DNA of 64,000 nt from Corynebacterium epidermidicanis (GTDB taxonomy: Bacteria; Actinomycetota; Actinomycetes; Mycobacteriales; Mycobacteriaceae), in the NCBI RefSeq assembly GCF_001021025.1, contig NZ_CP011541.1, positions 806,001 to 870,000 of the forward strand, written 5' to 3'. The first letter of the stretch is position 1, and each line of letters begins with the position of its first letter. Shown in pieces: positions 27,318-37,572 of the stretch. Both the position numbers and the translations under genes were made by a program. The notes beneath the pieces are model-generated. The model searched no databases, was not told where the DNA came from, and saw nothing but the letters and a program-made list of their open reading frames with translations.

Positions 27318-29150
27318 ATGACAAAGTCTGTGCTCGTAGCTGTTGCCTGGCCGTATGCCAACGGACCCCGTCACATCGGACATGTGGCGGGTTTCGGCGT
27401 TCCTTCCGACGTTTTCGCGCGCTTCCAGCGAATGCGTGGCAACGACGTCCTGATGATTTCGGGCACTGACGAACACGGCACTCCGCTGCTCGTGCAGGCG
27501 GAAAAGGAAGGGGTGATGGTCCAGGAGCTGGCGGACCGGTACAACCGGCAGATCGTCGAGGATCTCGCTGGTCTGGGACTGACCTATGACCTGTTTACCC
27601 GCACGACCACCCGTAACCACTACGCGGTAGTGCAGGAACTCTTCCGCGGTCTGCACGATAACGGCTACATGATCAAGCAGACCACCTTCGGTGCCATCAG
27701 CCCATCCACGGGGCGGACCCTGCCGGACCGCTACATCGAAGGCACCTGCCCGATCTGTGGTGCTGCCGGTGCCCGCGGCGATCAGTGTGACAACTGTGGC
27801 AATCAGCTGGATCCGGCCGATCTCATCGATCCTGTGTCCAGGATCAACGGTGAAACACCAAAATTTGTGGAGACGGAGCACTTCCTACTCGACTTGCCTG
27901 CATTGGCGGGCGCGCTGGAGGAGTGGCTAAAGGAGCGTCAGGATTGGCGACCAAACGTCCTGAAGTTCTCCCTGAACCTGCTGGAAGACCTGCGCCCGCG
28001 CGCGATGTCCCGCGATATCGACTGGGGCGTGCCGATCCCACTCGACGGCTGGCAGGACAACAACGCCAAGAAGCTCTACGTGTGGTTCGACGCCGTGGTC
28101 GGCTATCTGTCCGCGTCGATCGAATGGGCCTACCGGGCAGGCCGCCCGGAGGCGTGGCGCGAATGGTGGACCTCCCCGGAAGCCGAGTCCTTCTACTTCA
28201 TGGGCAAGGACAACATCACGTTCCACTCCCAGATTTGGCCTGCCGAGCTGCTGGGATACCGCGGTCTCGGCGCTTCCGGGGGAGAAGCGGGTGAACTGGG
28301 CGAGCTGCAGCTGCCCACCGAGGTCGTCTCCTCCGAGTACCTCACGATGTCCGGCTCTAAGTTCTCCTCATCCAAGGGCGTGGTCATCTACGTCAAGGAC
28401 TTCCTGCGCGAGTTCGGTCCCGACCCGCTGCGCTACTTCATCGCTGTCGCAGGTCCGGAGAACAACGACACCGACTTCACCTGGGATGAGTTCGTCCGCC
28501 GCGTGAACAACGAGCTGGCCAACGGCTGGGGCAACCTGGTCAACCGCACCGTTTCCATGGCGCACAAGAACTTCGGTTGCGTGCCGACGCCCGCCGAGCT
28601 TACCGACGCCGACCAGCGCATTCTTTCCCTCGCCGCTGATGCCTTCGACGTGGTGGGCGATGCCCTCGAGCACAACCGGTTCAAGGTCGGCATCACCCAC
28701 GCCATGCACGTGGTCGGTGAAGCCAACGCCTACATCGCCGAGATGGAGCCCTGGAAGCTCGCTAAGGATGAATCTCAGCGCGAGCGCTTGTCGACGGTCC
28801 TCTGGGTCGCACTCCAAGTGGTTTCCGACTGCAACACGCTGCTCACCCCATTCTTGCCGCACATTGCGCAGGCCGTGCATGAGACGCTGGGACGCGAAGG
28901 CGTATGGGCGGCAACGCCTCAGATCGTTGAAGTTCAAGACGACATGGACGTTGCCCCGGTCGGCGTTGGCTTACCTGAAGCTGGCCGTACCTACCCAGTC
29001 ATCATGGGTGACTACGTCAACCAGCAGGCAGTATGGCAGCGGGTGCCGGTCGTGCCTGGTACTGAGCTGGCCAAGCCAAAGCCACTGATCGCGAAGCTTG
29101 AGCCAGAGCTCGGTGAGACTGGCCCGGAGTGGGCGCCGGTGGCGAAGTAA
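27318..29150 (+). CDS. metG: Methionyl-tRNA synthetase
   Basis: 610 residues from ATG 27318; an upstream extension within betP's 3' part is not MetRS. Class I signature HIGH is at residues 19-22 ([13 protein letters not shown]). A four-cysteine zinc knuckle [18 protein letters not shown] follows, then the KMSKS-like loop [11 protein letters not shown] and the anticodon-binding domain. There is no C-terminal tRNA-binding extension. TAAGGT (27305-27310) ends 7 nt before the ATG, suggesting a leaderless message. Confidence 0.96.
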   Translation: MTKSVLVAVAWPYANGPRHIGHVAGFGVPSDVFARFQRMRGNDVLMISGTDEHGTPLLVQAEKEGVMVQELADRYNRQIVEDLAGLGLTYDLFTRTTTRNHYAVVQELFRGLHDNGYMIKQTTFGAISPSTGRTLPDRYIEGTCPICGAAGARGDQCDNCGNQLDPADLIDPVSRINGETPKFVETEHFLLDLPALAGALEEWLKERQDWRPNVLKFSLNLLEDLRPRAMSRDIDWGVPIPLDGWQDNNAKKLYVWFDAVVGYLSASIEWAYRAGRPEAWREWWTSPEAESFYFMGKDNITFHSQIWPAELLGYRGLGASGGEAGELGELQLPTEVVSSEYLTMSGSKFSSSKGVVIYVKDFLREFGPDPLRYFIAVAGPENNDTDFTWDEFVRRVNNELANGWGNLVNRTVSMAHKNFGCVPTPAELTDADQRILSLAADAFDVVGDALEHNRFKVGITHAMHVVGEANAYIAEMEPWKLAKDESQRERLSTVLWVALQVVSDCNTLLTPFLPHIAQAVHETLGREGVWAATPQIVEVQDDMDVAPVGVGLPEAGRTYPVIMGDYVNQQAVWQRVPVVPGTELAKPKPLIAKLEPELGETGPEWAPVAK

Positions 29151-29331
29151 ATCGTTGAACTAGACCGCGTACTGCTCCAGTGACAGGTCCTTAAGCTGAA
29201 ACTCTTGTCGTTGCGATCCATGTGGCGCGCTTGATTCGTTCTCTCTGAGGTGCGGTTTTTCTGCACTGGGGCTTTGATTGGTCGTGCTGTTCCTCGACCT
29301 CAAGCTGCCCAAGTGGCTAGACTATTGTCTC

Positions 29332-30171
29332 GTGTCGAAGAAAAAGCCTCGCCCGATCCCTGTTCCTGCTGAGCCGATCCCTGGCCTGACCGATGCTCAT
29401 ACGCATCTCGCGTCGTGTGGGGCGCGGACGCCGGATGAGGTGATTGAGCTGGTGGATCGGGCCGTGGCGGCGGGCGTCGATAAGCTGTGCACAGTGGGCG
29501 ACGGCCTGGCGGAAGCCGAGCTGGCGTTGAGTGCGGCGCAGCACCACGAGCGGGTGTACGCTGCGTGCGCGATCCACCCGACGCGCGCGAATGAGCTGGA
29601 TCAGACGGCGCGGCATCGCCTGGATGAGATGGTCGCGGATCCGCGCTGTGTAGCCGTGGGGGAGACGGGCCTGGACACGTACTGGATCGATAAAAGTGAG
29701 GACTGCGCGCCGCTCGACGTGCAGGAAGAGGCGCTGCGCTGGCATATCGATCTCGCGATCAAGCATGACAAGGCGTTGATGATCCACAATCGAGAAGCTG
29801 ATGCGGAGCTGATGCGCGTGCTTGCCGACGCCCCGGCGCCCCGAGCCACGATCCTGCATTGCTTTTCCTCCCCGTTGCCTGTCGCGGAGGAGGCGTTGGC
29901 GCGCGGATATGTTTTGAGTTTCGCGGGCAATGTGACGTTTAAGCGCAATGATGAGCTACGTGAGGCTGCGCGTATCGCGCCAGCAGGGCAATTGTTGATC
30001 GAAACGGATGCGCCATACATGACACCCGAGCCGTTCCGTGGCGCTCGGAACGAGTCATCGTTGATTGGGCATACCGCGCTGTGTGTTGCCCAGGCGCGTG
30101 GGCAGGATCCATTGGAGTTTGCCGAGATGGTGAACGTGACGTTTGACCGGGTGTATGGGCTCGAAGTGTGA
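29332..30171 (+). CDS. tatD: TatD-family metal-dependent hydrolase/DNase
   Basis: 279 residues from GTG 29332 (VSKKKPRPIPVPAEPIPGLT), matching the known start of corynebacterial TatD; TAGACT (29318-29323) ends 8 nt upstream. Metal ligands follow the family pattern: TDAHTHL near the N-terminus, AVGETGLDTYWI, MIHNREADAE, TILHCFSS and IETDAPYMTPEP. TatD enzymes are 3'-5' DNA exonucleases/phosphohydrolases in DNA repair. The order metG-tatD-rpf2-ksgA is conserved in actinobacteria. Confidence 0.92.
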   Translation: MSKKKPRPIPVPAEPIPGLTDAHTHLASCGARTPDEVIELVDRAVAAGVDKLCTVGDGLAEAELALSAAQHHERVYAACAIHPTRANELDQTARHRLDEMVADPRCVAVGETGLDTYWIDKSEDCAPLDVQEEALRWHIDLAIKHDKALMIHNREADAELMRVLADAPAPRATILHCFSSPLPVAEEALARGYVLSFAGNVTFKRNDELREAARIAPAGQLLIETDAPYMTPEPFRGARNESSLIGHTALCVAQARGQDPLEFAEMVNVTFDRVYGLEV

Positions 30172-30374
30172 TTCTGCGGTGTCAGCAGCCTGCCAAGCTG
30201 GGTAAAGATTGTTGAAAATCCCACTTTAAGCGCAACCGAAGGCCGGGTTCTTAAACCGAAGAAATCCATGGTCGGGTGTGAAAGCTGTGGCGTTCTGTTA
30301 GTAAAAGAGGCTTAATGTCACCACTGTGATTTTCTATAAGTGCTGGACATTGCCGGTTTGTTACCGTATCGTGA

Positions 30375-31598
<1,224 letters not shown>

Positions 31599-31682
31599 CA
31601 CCCTAGCGGGAAAGAAACCCCGGGGTGCTGTGACCGTGTGGCTCGGTTGTGCTGTGGCTGCGTGGGGTAAATTCTATTAATT

Positions 31683-32570
31683 ATGGATACCCCTGCAGCA
31701 GCACACTTGCTTGGCCCGGTTGAGATTCGACAGCTGGCGGAAAAACTCGATGTCACGCCTACGAAGAAACTCGGGCAGAACTTTGTGCACGACCCGAATA
31801 CCGTGCGGATGATTGTCGCTGCTGCCGAAGTCGATGCCGATGCCCACGTGGTTGAGGTCGGGCCCGGTCTTGGCTCGCTCACCCTCGCGTTGCTGGATAC
31901 CGTCGCCGATGTGACCGCGGTAGAAATTGATCCGCGACTCGCAGCTGAGTTGCCGCATACCGTGCAGTGGCGGGCTCCGGATCACGCTGCCAAACTGATG
32001 ATCATCCAAAAGGACGCACTCCAGGTCACGCACCAGGACTTTTCCTCGGCGGGCGCGCCGGAGCCCACGGCGCTGGTGGCCAACTTGCCTTACAACGTCT
32101 CAGTTCCTGTGTTGCTGCATCTCTTGGCGGAGTTTCCCAGTATTAGCCGCGTGTTAGTTATGGTGCAGGCTGAAGTGGCCGATCGGTTGGCAGCTCAGCC
32201 TGGTTCGAAGGTTTATGGCGTCCCAAGCGTCAAAGCGGCTTTCTATGGCGAGGTGCGGCGGGCCGGTTCGATCGGGAAAAATGTGTTCTGGCCTGCGCCG
32301 AAGATCGATTCCGGCCTTGTCCGCATTGACCGCTTCACTTCCCGGAACCAACCCTGGCCAATCACTCCAGAAACCCGCGCCCGTGTATTTCCACTCATTG
32401 ACGCAGCTTTTGCCCAGCGCCGCAAGACCCTGCGAGCCGCCCTCTCGGGTCATTTCGGTGGCGGCGAAGCAGCCGAAGCTGCGCTGCATGCAGCTGACAT
32501 CGACCCGAAGCTGCGTGGCGAGGTACTTTCAGTATCCGACTTCGTGCGGCTCGCTGGGGTGATCTCCTAA
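31683..32570 (+). CDS. ksgA: 16S rRNA dimethyladenosine transferase
   Basis: 295 residues. SAM site [16 protein letters not shown], the target-adenine motif [15 protein letters not shown], and the N-terminal [14 protein letters not shown], all KsgA/RsmA hallmarks. It dimethylates two adjacent adenines (A1518/A1519) late in 30S assembly. TAAATT (31668-31673) lies 9 nt before the ATG, so the transcript may be nearly leaderless. Its stop overlaps the ispE start (TAATG). Confidence 0.96.
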   Translation: MDTPAAAHLLGPVEIRQLAEKLDVTPTKKLGQNFVHDPNTVRMIVAAAEVDADAHVVEVGPGLGSLTLALLDTVADVTAVEIDPRLAAELPHTVQWRAPDHAAKLMIIQKDALQVTHQDFSSAGAPEPTALVANLPYNVSVPVLLHLLAEFPSISRVLVMVQAEVADRLAAQPGSKVYGVPSVKAAFYGEVRRAGSIGKNVFWPAPKIDSGLVRIDRFTSRNQPWPITPETRARVFPLIDAAFAQRRKTLRAALSGHFGGGEAAEAALHAADIDPKLRGEVLSVSDFVRLAGVIS

Positions 32571-33469
32571 TGCTCCTCGCTCGTGCTCACGCAAAAGTGA
32601 ACCTGCATCTCGGCGTCGGCAAGGCGCGTGCCGACGGTTTCCACGAACTACGCACGATCTTTCAGTCGCTGTCGCTTTTCGACGAACTGTCGCTCAGCAC
32701 CACGCTGGCAGAATCGCATGAGTTGACGGTGTCCGGGCTGGGGGCCGACCAGGTTCCCACCGACGGCTCCAATTTGGTATGGCGAGCCCTAGACGCGGTT
32801 GCTCAAGCGGCTGGAGTGACGGAACATTGTGCTGTGCAGCTCACTAAGGGGATTCCTACCGCTGGGGGCATGGCCGGGGGATCGGCGGATGCGGCCGCCG
32901 CGCTGCGCTTAGCAAACATGCAGTTGGGGCAGCCACTTTCGGAAGAACAGCTGCTGGCTATCGCCGCGGACCTGGGCTCGGATGTGCCGTTTACTCTGTT
33001 GGGGGAAACCATGATCGGCACCGGGCGTGGCGAGCAGCTCGTCCCAACGGAGTGTGCTGCCACCTTGCACTGGGCGCTTGCCTTCCAAGATCAGGGGCTA
33101 TCCACCCCTGCGGTGTTCGCGACGCTGGATAAAATGCGCGAGGAGGACTCACAGCTCATCCCTTCCTTAGACACCAGTGCAGTAGAAAAGGCGCTGGCTG
33201 TCGGCGATGTGGCTGGGTTGGCCGGATTGCTGGCCAATGATCTGCAGGCACCAGCACTGGCGTTGCTGCCCCGGCTAGCCGATACCCTCGCGTGCGGTGA
33301 GGAAGCCGGTGCCCTCCGTGGCATCGTCTCCGGTTCCGGTCCCACCTGCGCTTTCCTGTGCGAATCGGCGGAAAGTGCCGAGGACGTCGCCGCAGCGATT
33401 CTTGGCGCCGGCGTGGCTAGTGGCACCGCTGTTGCTACGGGCCCTGCTCCTGGCGCTCACCTGCTCTAG
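32570..33469 (+). CDS. ispE: 4-diphosphocytidyl-2-C-methyl-D-erythritol kinase
   Basis: 299 residues, GHMP kinase fold. N-terminal RAHAKVNLHLGVGKARADGF, the ATP-binding PTAGGMAGGSADAAAALRL and the C-terminal GIVSGSGPTCAFL. It phosphorylates CDP-methylerythritol in the MEP pathway to isoprenoids. It is coupled to ksgA by a one-base overlap and precedes the ABC-F gene, the usual actinobacterial order. Confidence 0.96.
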   Translation: MLLARAHAKVNLHLGVGKARADGFHELRTIFQSLSLFDELSLSTTLAESHELTVSGLGADQVPTDGSNLVWRALDAVAQAAGVTEHCAVQLTKGIPTAGGMAGGSADAAAALRLANMQLGQPLSEEQLLAIAADLGSDVPFTLLGETMIGTGRGEQLVPTECAATLHWALAFQDQGLSTPAVFATLDKMREEDSQLIPSLDTSAVEKALAVGDVAGLAGLLANDLQAPALALLPRLADTLACGEEAGALRGIVSGSGPTCAFLCESAESAEDVAAAILGAGVASGTAVATGPAPGAHLL

Positions 33470-33504
33470 GGGTTTGTGCTGGCTGCAGTAGAATGAGCGT
33501 CATC

Positions 33505-35301
33505 ATGGCGAATCTCATTAATCTGGAAAATGTGTCAAAGACGTGGGGCCTTAAAACCCTTCTAGACAAGGTATCCCTCGGTATTCAAACGGGGGATCGC
33601 ATCGGGGTGGTCGGTCTCAACGGCGGCGGCAAAACCACGCTGTTGGAGGTACTCACCGGAATTGAAAGCCCAGATGAGGGCCGAGTTTCGCATAATTCTG
33701 ACCTGAAGATGGCTGTGGTGACGCAGCGCGCAAATTTGCGGGATGAGGACACCGTCGCGGACGTGGTTCTAAAACCCCTGGGCTTGCAGACCTTTGAGTG
33801 GGCGTCCAACGCTGCGGTGCGGGAGGTGCTTGGCGGGCTGGGGATCGTCGACCTGGGCCTCGACACCCCGGTCGGTAATCTGTCTGGTGGCGAGCGTCGC
33901 CGGACCAATCTCGCAGCCGCTCTCGTGCAGGATCTAGATCTGATCGTCTTGGACGAGCCGACGAACCACCTAGATGTCGAAGGCGTTCAGTGGCTGGCCA
34001 GCTACCTGCTGAAATCCAAAATGGCCCTGGTGGTAGTCACCCACGACCGCTGGTTCCTCGACACCGTCGCCACCAAAACTTGGGAAGTCCACGATGGTGT
34101 TGTCGACACCTATGACGGCGGGTATAACGACTGGACTTTTGCCCGCGCCGAGCGTGCCCGCCAGGCGGACGCGATTGAGCAGCGCCGCCAGAATCTGGCT
34201 CGCAAAGAACTAGCCTGGCTGCGACGCGGCGCACCTGCCCGCACCTCGAAGCCCCGCTACCGGATTGAGGCTGCCGAAGCCCTCATCGCGGATGTGCCAG
34301 CACCCCGCGATTCCGTGGAGCTGATGGCGTTTTCCAAGAAGCGCCAGGGGAAGGTGGTTATCGAGCTGGAAGACGCAACCATCGCGACCCCGGACGGCCG
34401 TGAGCTGGTCAAAGACCTCACGTGGCGGCTCGCTCCCGGCGAGCGCATCGGTCTGGTCGGCGTGAATGGGTCCGGCAAGACCACCTTGTTGCGCACTCTG
34501 GCTGGGGAGCACCCGCTCGAATCCGGCCGGCGCATTCAAGGCAAGACCGTCGAGCTTGGTTGGCTGCGGCAAGAGCTGGATGATCTCGATCCCACCCTGC
34601 GCCTTCTCGACGCCGTCGAGCAGGTGGCCACCTACGTGCAATTTGGCAAGAAAGAGATGTCGGCCTCCCAGCTCGCGGAACGCTTGGGATTTTCCGCGAA
34701 ACGCCAGCGCACCCCGGTCGGCGATCTGTCCGGCGGCGAGCGACGCCGCCTGCAGCTCACCCGGGTGCTCATGGCTGAGCCGAACGTGCTGCTTCTCGAC
34801 GAACCCACCAACGACCTGGACATCGACACCCTGCAGGAACTCGAATCGCTTCTCGACGGCTGGCCGGGCACCCTCGTGGTCATCTCCCACGACCGCTACC
34901 TCATCGAACGAGTCTGTGACTCGACCTGGGCGTTGTTCGGCGACGGCAAGCTTACGAACTTGCCGGGAGGAATCGAGGAATACCTGCGGCGTCGAGAAGC
35001 AGCTGCCGCCGATGTCGGCGGTGTGATCGACCTCGGCGAGAAGCGCGACCAACCCCAAGCCGCCGCACCGAAGGTCGATGCGGCCACCCACCGGCGCGTG
35101 CAAAAGGAGATGAGCGCGCTGGAGCGCAAGATGGAGAAGCTGCGCAACGTCGAGGCATCGCTTAACGACGACATGGCGGTCGCCGCCGAAGCAGTTGACA
35201 CCGACAAGCTCACCGAGCTCAGCGCCCGGTTGCAGGAAACGCTAGCTGAGCTGGAGGAACTCGAAATGCAGTGGATGGAGCTCGGCGAGGAACTGGAATA
35301 G
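33505..35301 (+). CDS. ABC-F family ATPase
   Basis: 598 residues from ATG 33505; an ATG at 33493 in the same frame overlaps the TAGAAT hexamer (33489-33494), which would place transcription start near 33501, so the downstream ATG is preferred. Two ABC domains: Walker A GLNGGGKTTLLE and GVNGSGKTTLLR, signatures LSGGERRR in both, Walker B LIVLDEPTNHLD and VLLLDEPTNDLD. No membrane segments. An interdomain linker and a C-terminal coiled coil (about residues 530-595) follow the ABC-F plan. Such proteins act on ribosomes (translation or antibiotic protection) or, for Uup types, on DNA. The exact subfamily is not assigned. Confidence 0.9.
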   Translation: MANLINLENVSKTWGLKTLLDKVSLGIQTGDRIGVVGLNGGGKTTLLEVLTGIESPDEGRVSHNSDLKMAVVTQRANLRDEDTVADVVLKPLGLQTFEWASNAAVREVLGGLGIVDLGLDTPVGNLSGGERRRTNLAAALVQDLDLIVLDEPTNHLDVEGVQWLASYLLKSKMALVVVTHDRWFLDTVATKTWEVHDGVVDTYDGGYNDWTFARAERARQADAIEQRRQNLARKELAWLRRGAPARTSKPRYRIEAAEALIADVPAPRDSVELMAFSKKRQGKVVIELEDATIATPDGRELVKDLTWRLAPGERIGLVGVNGSGKTTLLRTLAGEHPLESGRRIQGKTVELGWLRQELDDLDPTLRLLDAVEQVATYVQFGKKEMSASQLAERLGFSAKRQRTPVGDLSGGERRRLQLTRVLMAEPNVLLLDEPTNDLDIDTLQELESLLDGWPGTLVVISHDRYLIERVCDSTWALFGDGKLTNLPGGIEEYLRRREAAAADVGGVIDLGEKRDQPQAAAPKVDAATHRRVQKEMSALERKMEKLRNVEASLNDDMAVAAEAVDTDKLTELSARLQETLAELEELEMQWMELGEELE

Positions 35302-35758
35302 TTACTTCTGGCAGATCACCTGGCTGCCCTTCATTGCGCACACTTAGAAGCCGATCAGCTTTAACAAGGAACTGAACGCTCTGGAAAGCACGGCATCCTC
35401 GTTGGAGCTTATGGCAGATTGGCCGGACGTTTCGGTGGAGCAGACCTTCGCTGGCAGTAGTTGAATCGATGATGACAATGGGGAATTCGTTCCCTAAGCC
35501 AGGTTTGCGCAGGGGCTACGTAAAAGGTTTCGCGGAGTATTCCCTGGCGGGGGCCATGATAAATATGTTGTATTTATAAGTTAATCTGCGCATAACTCGG
35601 ATATTCATCTTGAAATTGGTGTTTAGTAAGAAAAGTAGACAACCTACAAACTTTTAAGGCAAATGTAGTTGCCGTGTGATCCGCTAACATGCCGTGACCG
35701 GTGGAAATCTGATTGTAGAAGTACACTAGGCATCGGGAAAGGATGCGGAGGGTAGAAG
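35302..35758. other. Gene-free region with AT-rich palindrome
   Basis: About 450 nt with no convincing gene. Around 35360-35463 a frame reads FNKELNALESTASSLELMAD before stopping; it has an upstream stop, so it is at best a gene remnant. The part from about 35560 to 35670 is AT-rich. ATAAATA (35559-35565), TGTTG, TATTTAT (35571-35577) is a perfect palindrome. TACACT near 35723 is a possible -10 for the following hydrolase gene. Confidence 0.45.
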
Positions 35759-37492
35759 ATGGGTCTGGCGGAGAAGCCACGCATACTTTCGTTCTGGCGA
35801 CGCTGGCGCCTCCACCCTTGGGGACTGATCCTGGGGGGAATCATGTTTGCTATTGCCGCCACGCCCTCTTTGTTGCCACGCGACTGGCAATTCCAAGCCG
35901 TAGCCAGCGGTTTCTCGGCTGCTTCTGGTTACGGCCTCGGAGTATTTCTCGATTGGAATTGGCGCAATTGGGGCAGGGAGGTAGGAGCCGTCTTCGGGCA
36001 CAAGTTCCTGCGAGCCTTCGCCTTTGAAGAAGAGTATGCTGCGCTGAAGCAGCGTCTCCGATTCTCGGAACGGACAAAGTTTCGCATTGAGATGTCCCTG
36101 CTGGCAGCGGTGCTGGTGTGGGTCGCTTATATTTCGGTTTCTGCCGTTCGTTGGCAGAGTGAATTGCATGCATACATGGGGATGCCAGTGCATTTTGGTT
36201 GGGAGGCACTGGGGATTTTGCCTGTGGGGCTCGGCCTGTGGGCACTCGTTTTGTTGCTCGTGCACTGGGCGCTGGATTTGGGCAGGTTCGTTGCTCGAAT
36301 CGCACCCGAGCGCTGGACAGCAGCCGCCCATTCGATCATCGCCGGCGTCGTAGCGCTCAGCCTCGGGCTCTGGCTTGTCGATTCCGTCATACCTGGCACT
36401 GTCATTCGCACATTTGAGGAAGGTGCGGCAGTAGCAAATGGTGAACCTGACCCTTCGCTGTCGCCGCCAAGCAACCCTCATCGCTCTGGGTCGGAATACT
36501 CCTTTAATCGATGGGACGGACTCGGGGCCCACGGTTCGCGCTTCATCAGTGCAGGCATGACTGCTACGGAAATTGAACAGGTTACTGGCGCCCCAGCCAA
36601 GGAACCAATTCGGCTATTTTCTGGGCTCAAGAACGGTGAAACCCCGCAGATCCAAGCGGACCTGTTAGTGGCCGAGCTCCATCGCACCAAGGCACATGAG
36701 CGCAAAGCGATCCTCATTTCAGGTACTACCGGCACTGGCTGGGTGAACCCCACAGCAGCGCAATCTTTCGAGCTGCTCTACGGCGGTGACACTGCCATCG
36801 TGGCCATGCAATACTCCAATTTGCCTTCACCAGTGCAGTTCATTTCTTCCAAACAGCTGGTTCACGAGTCTGGCAAAGCGCTCGTGGATACCGTAGTCGC
36901 CTGGCGAAATAGCCTCGCCGAAAATCAGCGTCCAGAGTTATACATCTTTGGTGAATCTCTGGGTTCTACCCAGGGTGAAGGCGCGTTTACAGGAGTGCGG
37001 GACATCACGCGCCAGGTAGACGGTGTTTTGTGGGTGGGTCCCCCGAATTCCAACGAACTGTGGGCATCGTTGAGTCTGCGTCGTGATCCCGGCACCCGCG
37101 AGGTCGCGCCGGAATTTGGTGGTGGCACCACCGTGCGGTTTGCGGAGAACTCGCGCCAGATTTCGGGCATGCTTCACGACGACGCCCCGTGGAACCGCCC
37201 ACGTGTCCTGTTTATTCAGCACGCCACAGATCCGATTGTGTGGTGGTCGCCAAACCTGCTGTTCGAGCAGCCTGACTGGCTCAAAGAATCGCCGGGGATC
37301 GGGCGGCATCCGAGCATGAGCTGGCAACCGATCGTCACGTTCTGGCAGGTCACGCTGGACATGGCGAACTCGGTGAAGGTGCCCGACTATTACGGACACA
37401 ACTACGGCACCGAGGTGCTAGACGGGATGGCGGCGATAACTGGATACGAGGGAGATGTGGAGCTGCTGCGTGAGGCGCTGCAGGCCAACTAG
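35759..37492 (+). CDS. Membrane-bound alpha/beta-hydrolase family protein
   Basis: 577 residues. About four to five membrane segments in the first 215 residues (GLILGGIMFAIAATPSLLP, MSLLAAVLVWVAYISVS, LGLWALVLLLVHWALDLG, IIAGVVALSLGLWLVDS). A soluble C-terminal part carries the nucleophile elbow IFGESLGSTQGE, the serine of GESLG being the likely catalytic residue, and a later FIQHATDPIVWW with candidate Asp/His. This matches the actinobacterial alpha/beta-hydrolase membrane family (DUF2319-like). GGAGGG precedes the ATG. The substrate is unknown; cell-envelope lipid or ester is a guess. Confidence 0.8.
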   Translation: MGLAEKPRILSFWRRWRLHPWGLILGGIMFAIAATPSLLPRDWQFQAVASGFSAASGYGLGVFLDWNWRNWGREVGAVFGHKFLRAFAFEEEYAALKQRLRFSERTKFRIEMSLLAAVLVWVAYISVSAVRWQSELHAYMGMPVHFGWEALGILPVGLGLWALVLLLVHWALDLGRFVARIAPERWTAAAHSIIAGVVALSLGLWLVDSVIPGTVIRTFEEGAAVANGEPDPSLSPPSNPHRSGSEYSFNRWDGLGAHGSRFISAGMTATEIEQVTGAPAKEPIRLFSGLKNGETPQIQADLLVAELHRTKAHERKAILISGTTGTGWVNPTAAQSFELLYGGDTAIVAMQYSNLPSPVQFISSKQLVHESGKALVDTVVAWRNSLAENQRPELYIFGESLGSTQGEGAFTGVRDITRQVDGVLWVGPPNSNELWASLSLRRDPGTREVAPEFGGGTTVRFAENSRQISGMLHDDAPWNRPRVLFIQHATDPIVWWSPNLLFEQPDWLKESPGIGRHPSMSWQPIVTFWQVTLDMANSVKVPDYYGHNYGTEVLDGMAAITGYEGDVELLREALQAN

Positions 37493-37521
37493 TAGTCTTA
37501 ATAAACGTACTGACCTGCGTA

Positions 37522-37538
37522 GCAAGTGTTTTACTTGC
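37522..37538. promoter_or_regulatory. Palindrome upstream of the restriction operon
   Basis: GCAAGT (37522-37527), GTTTT, ACTTGC (37533-37538), perfect, about 34 nt before the methyltransferase start and 30 nt after the hydrolase stop. It could be an operator for controlled expression of the restriction genes or a weak terminator of the hydrolase gene. Confidence 0.4.
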
Positions 37539-37572
37539 GCGCTCATTGACCCTGTGGAGTGGAGTGGTGAAC

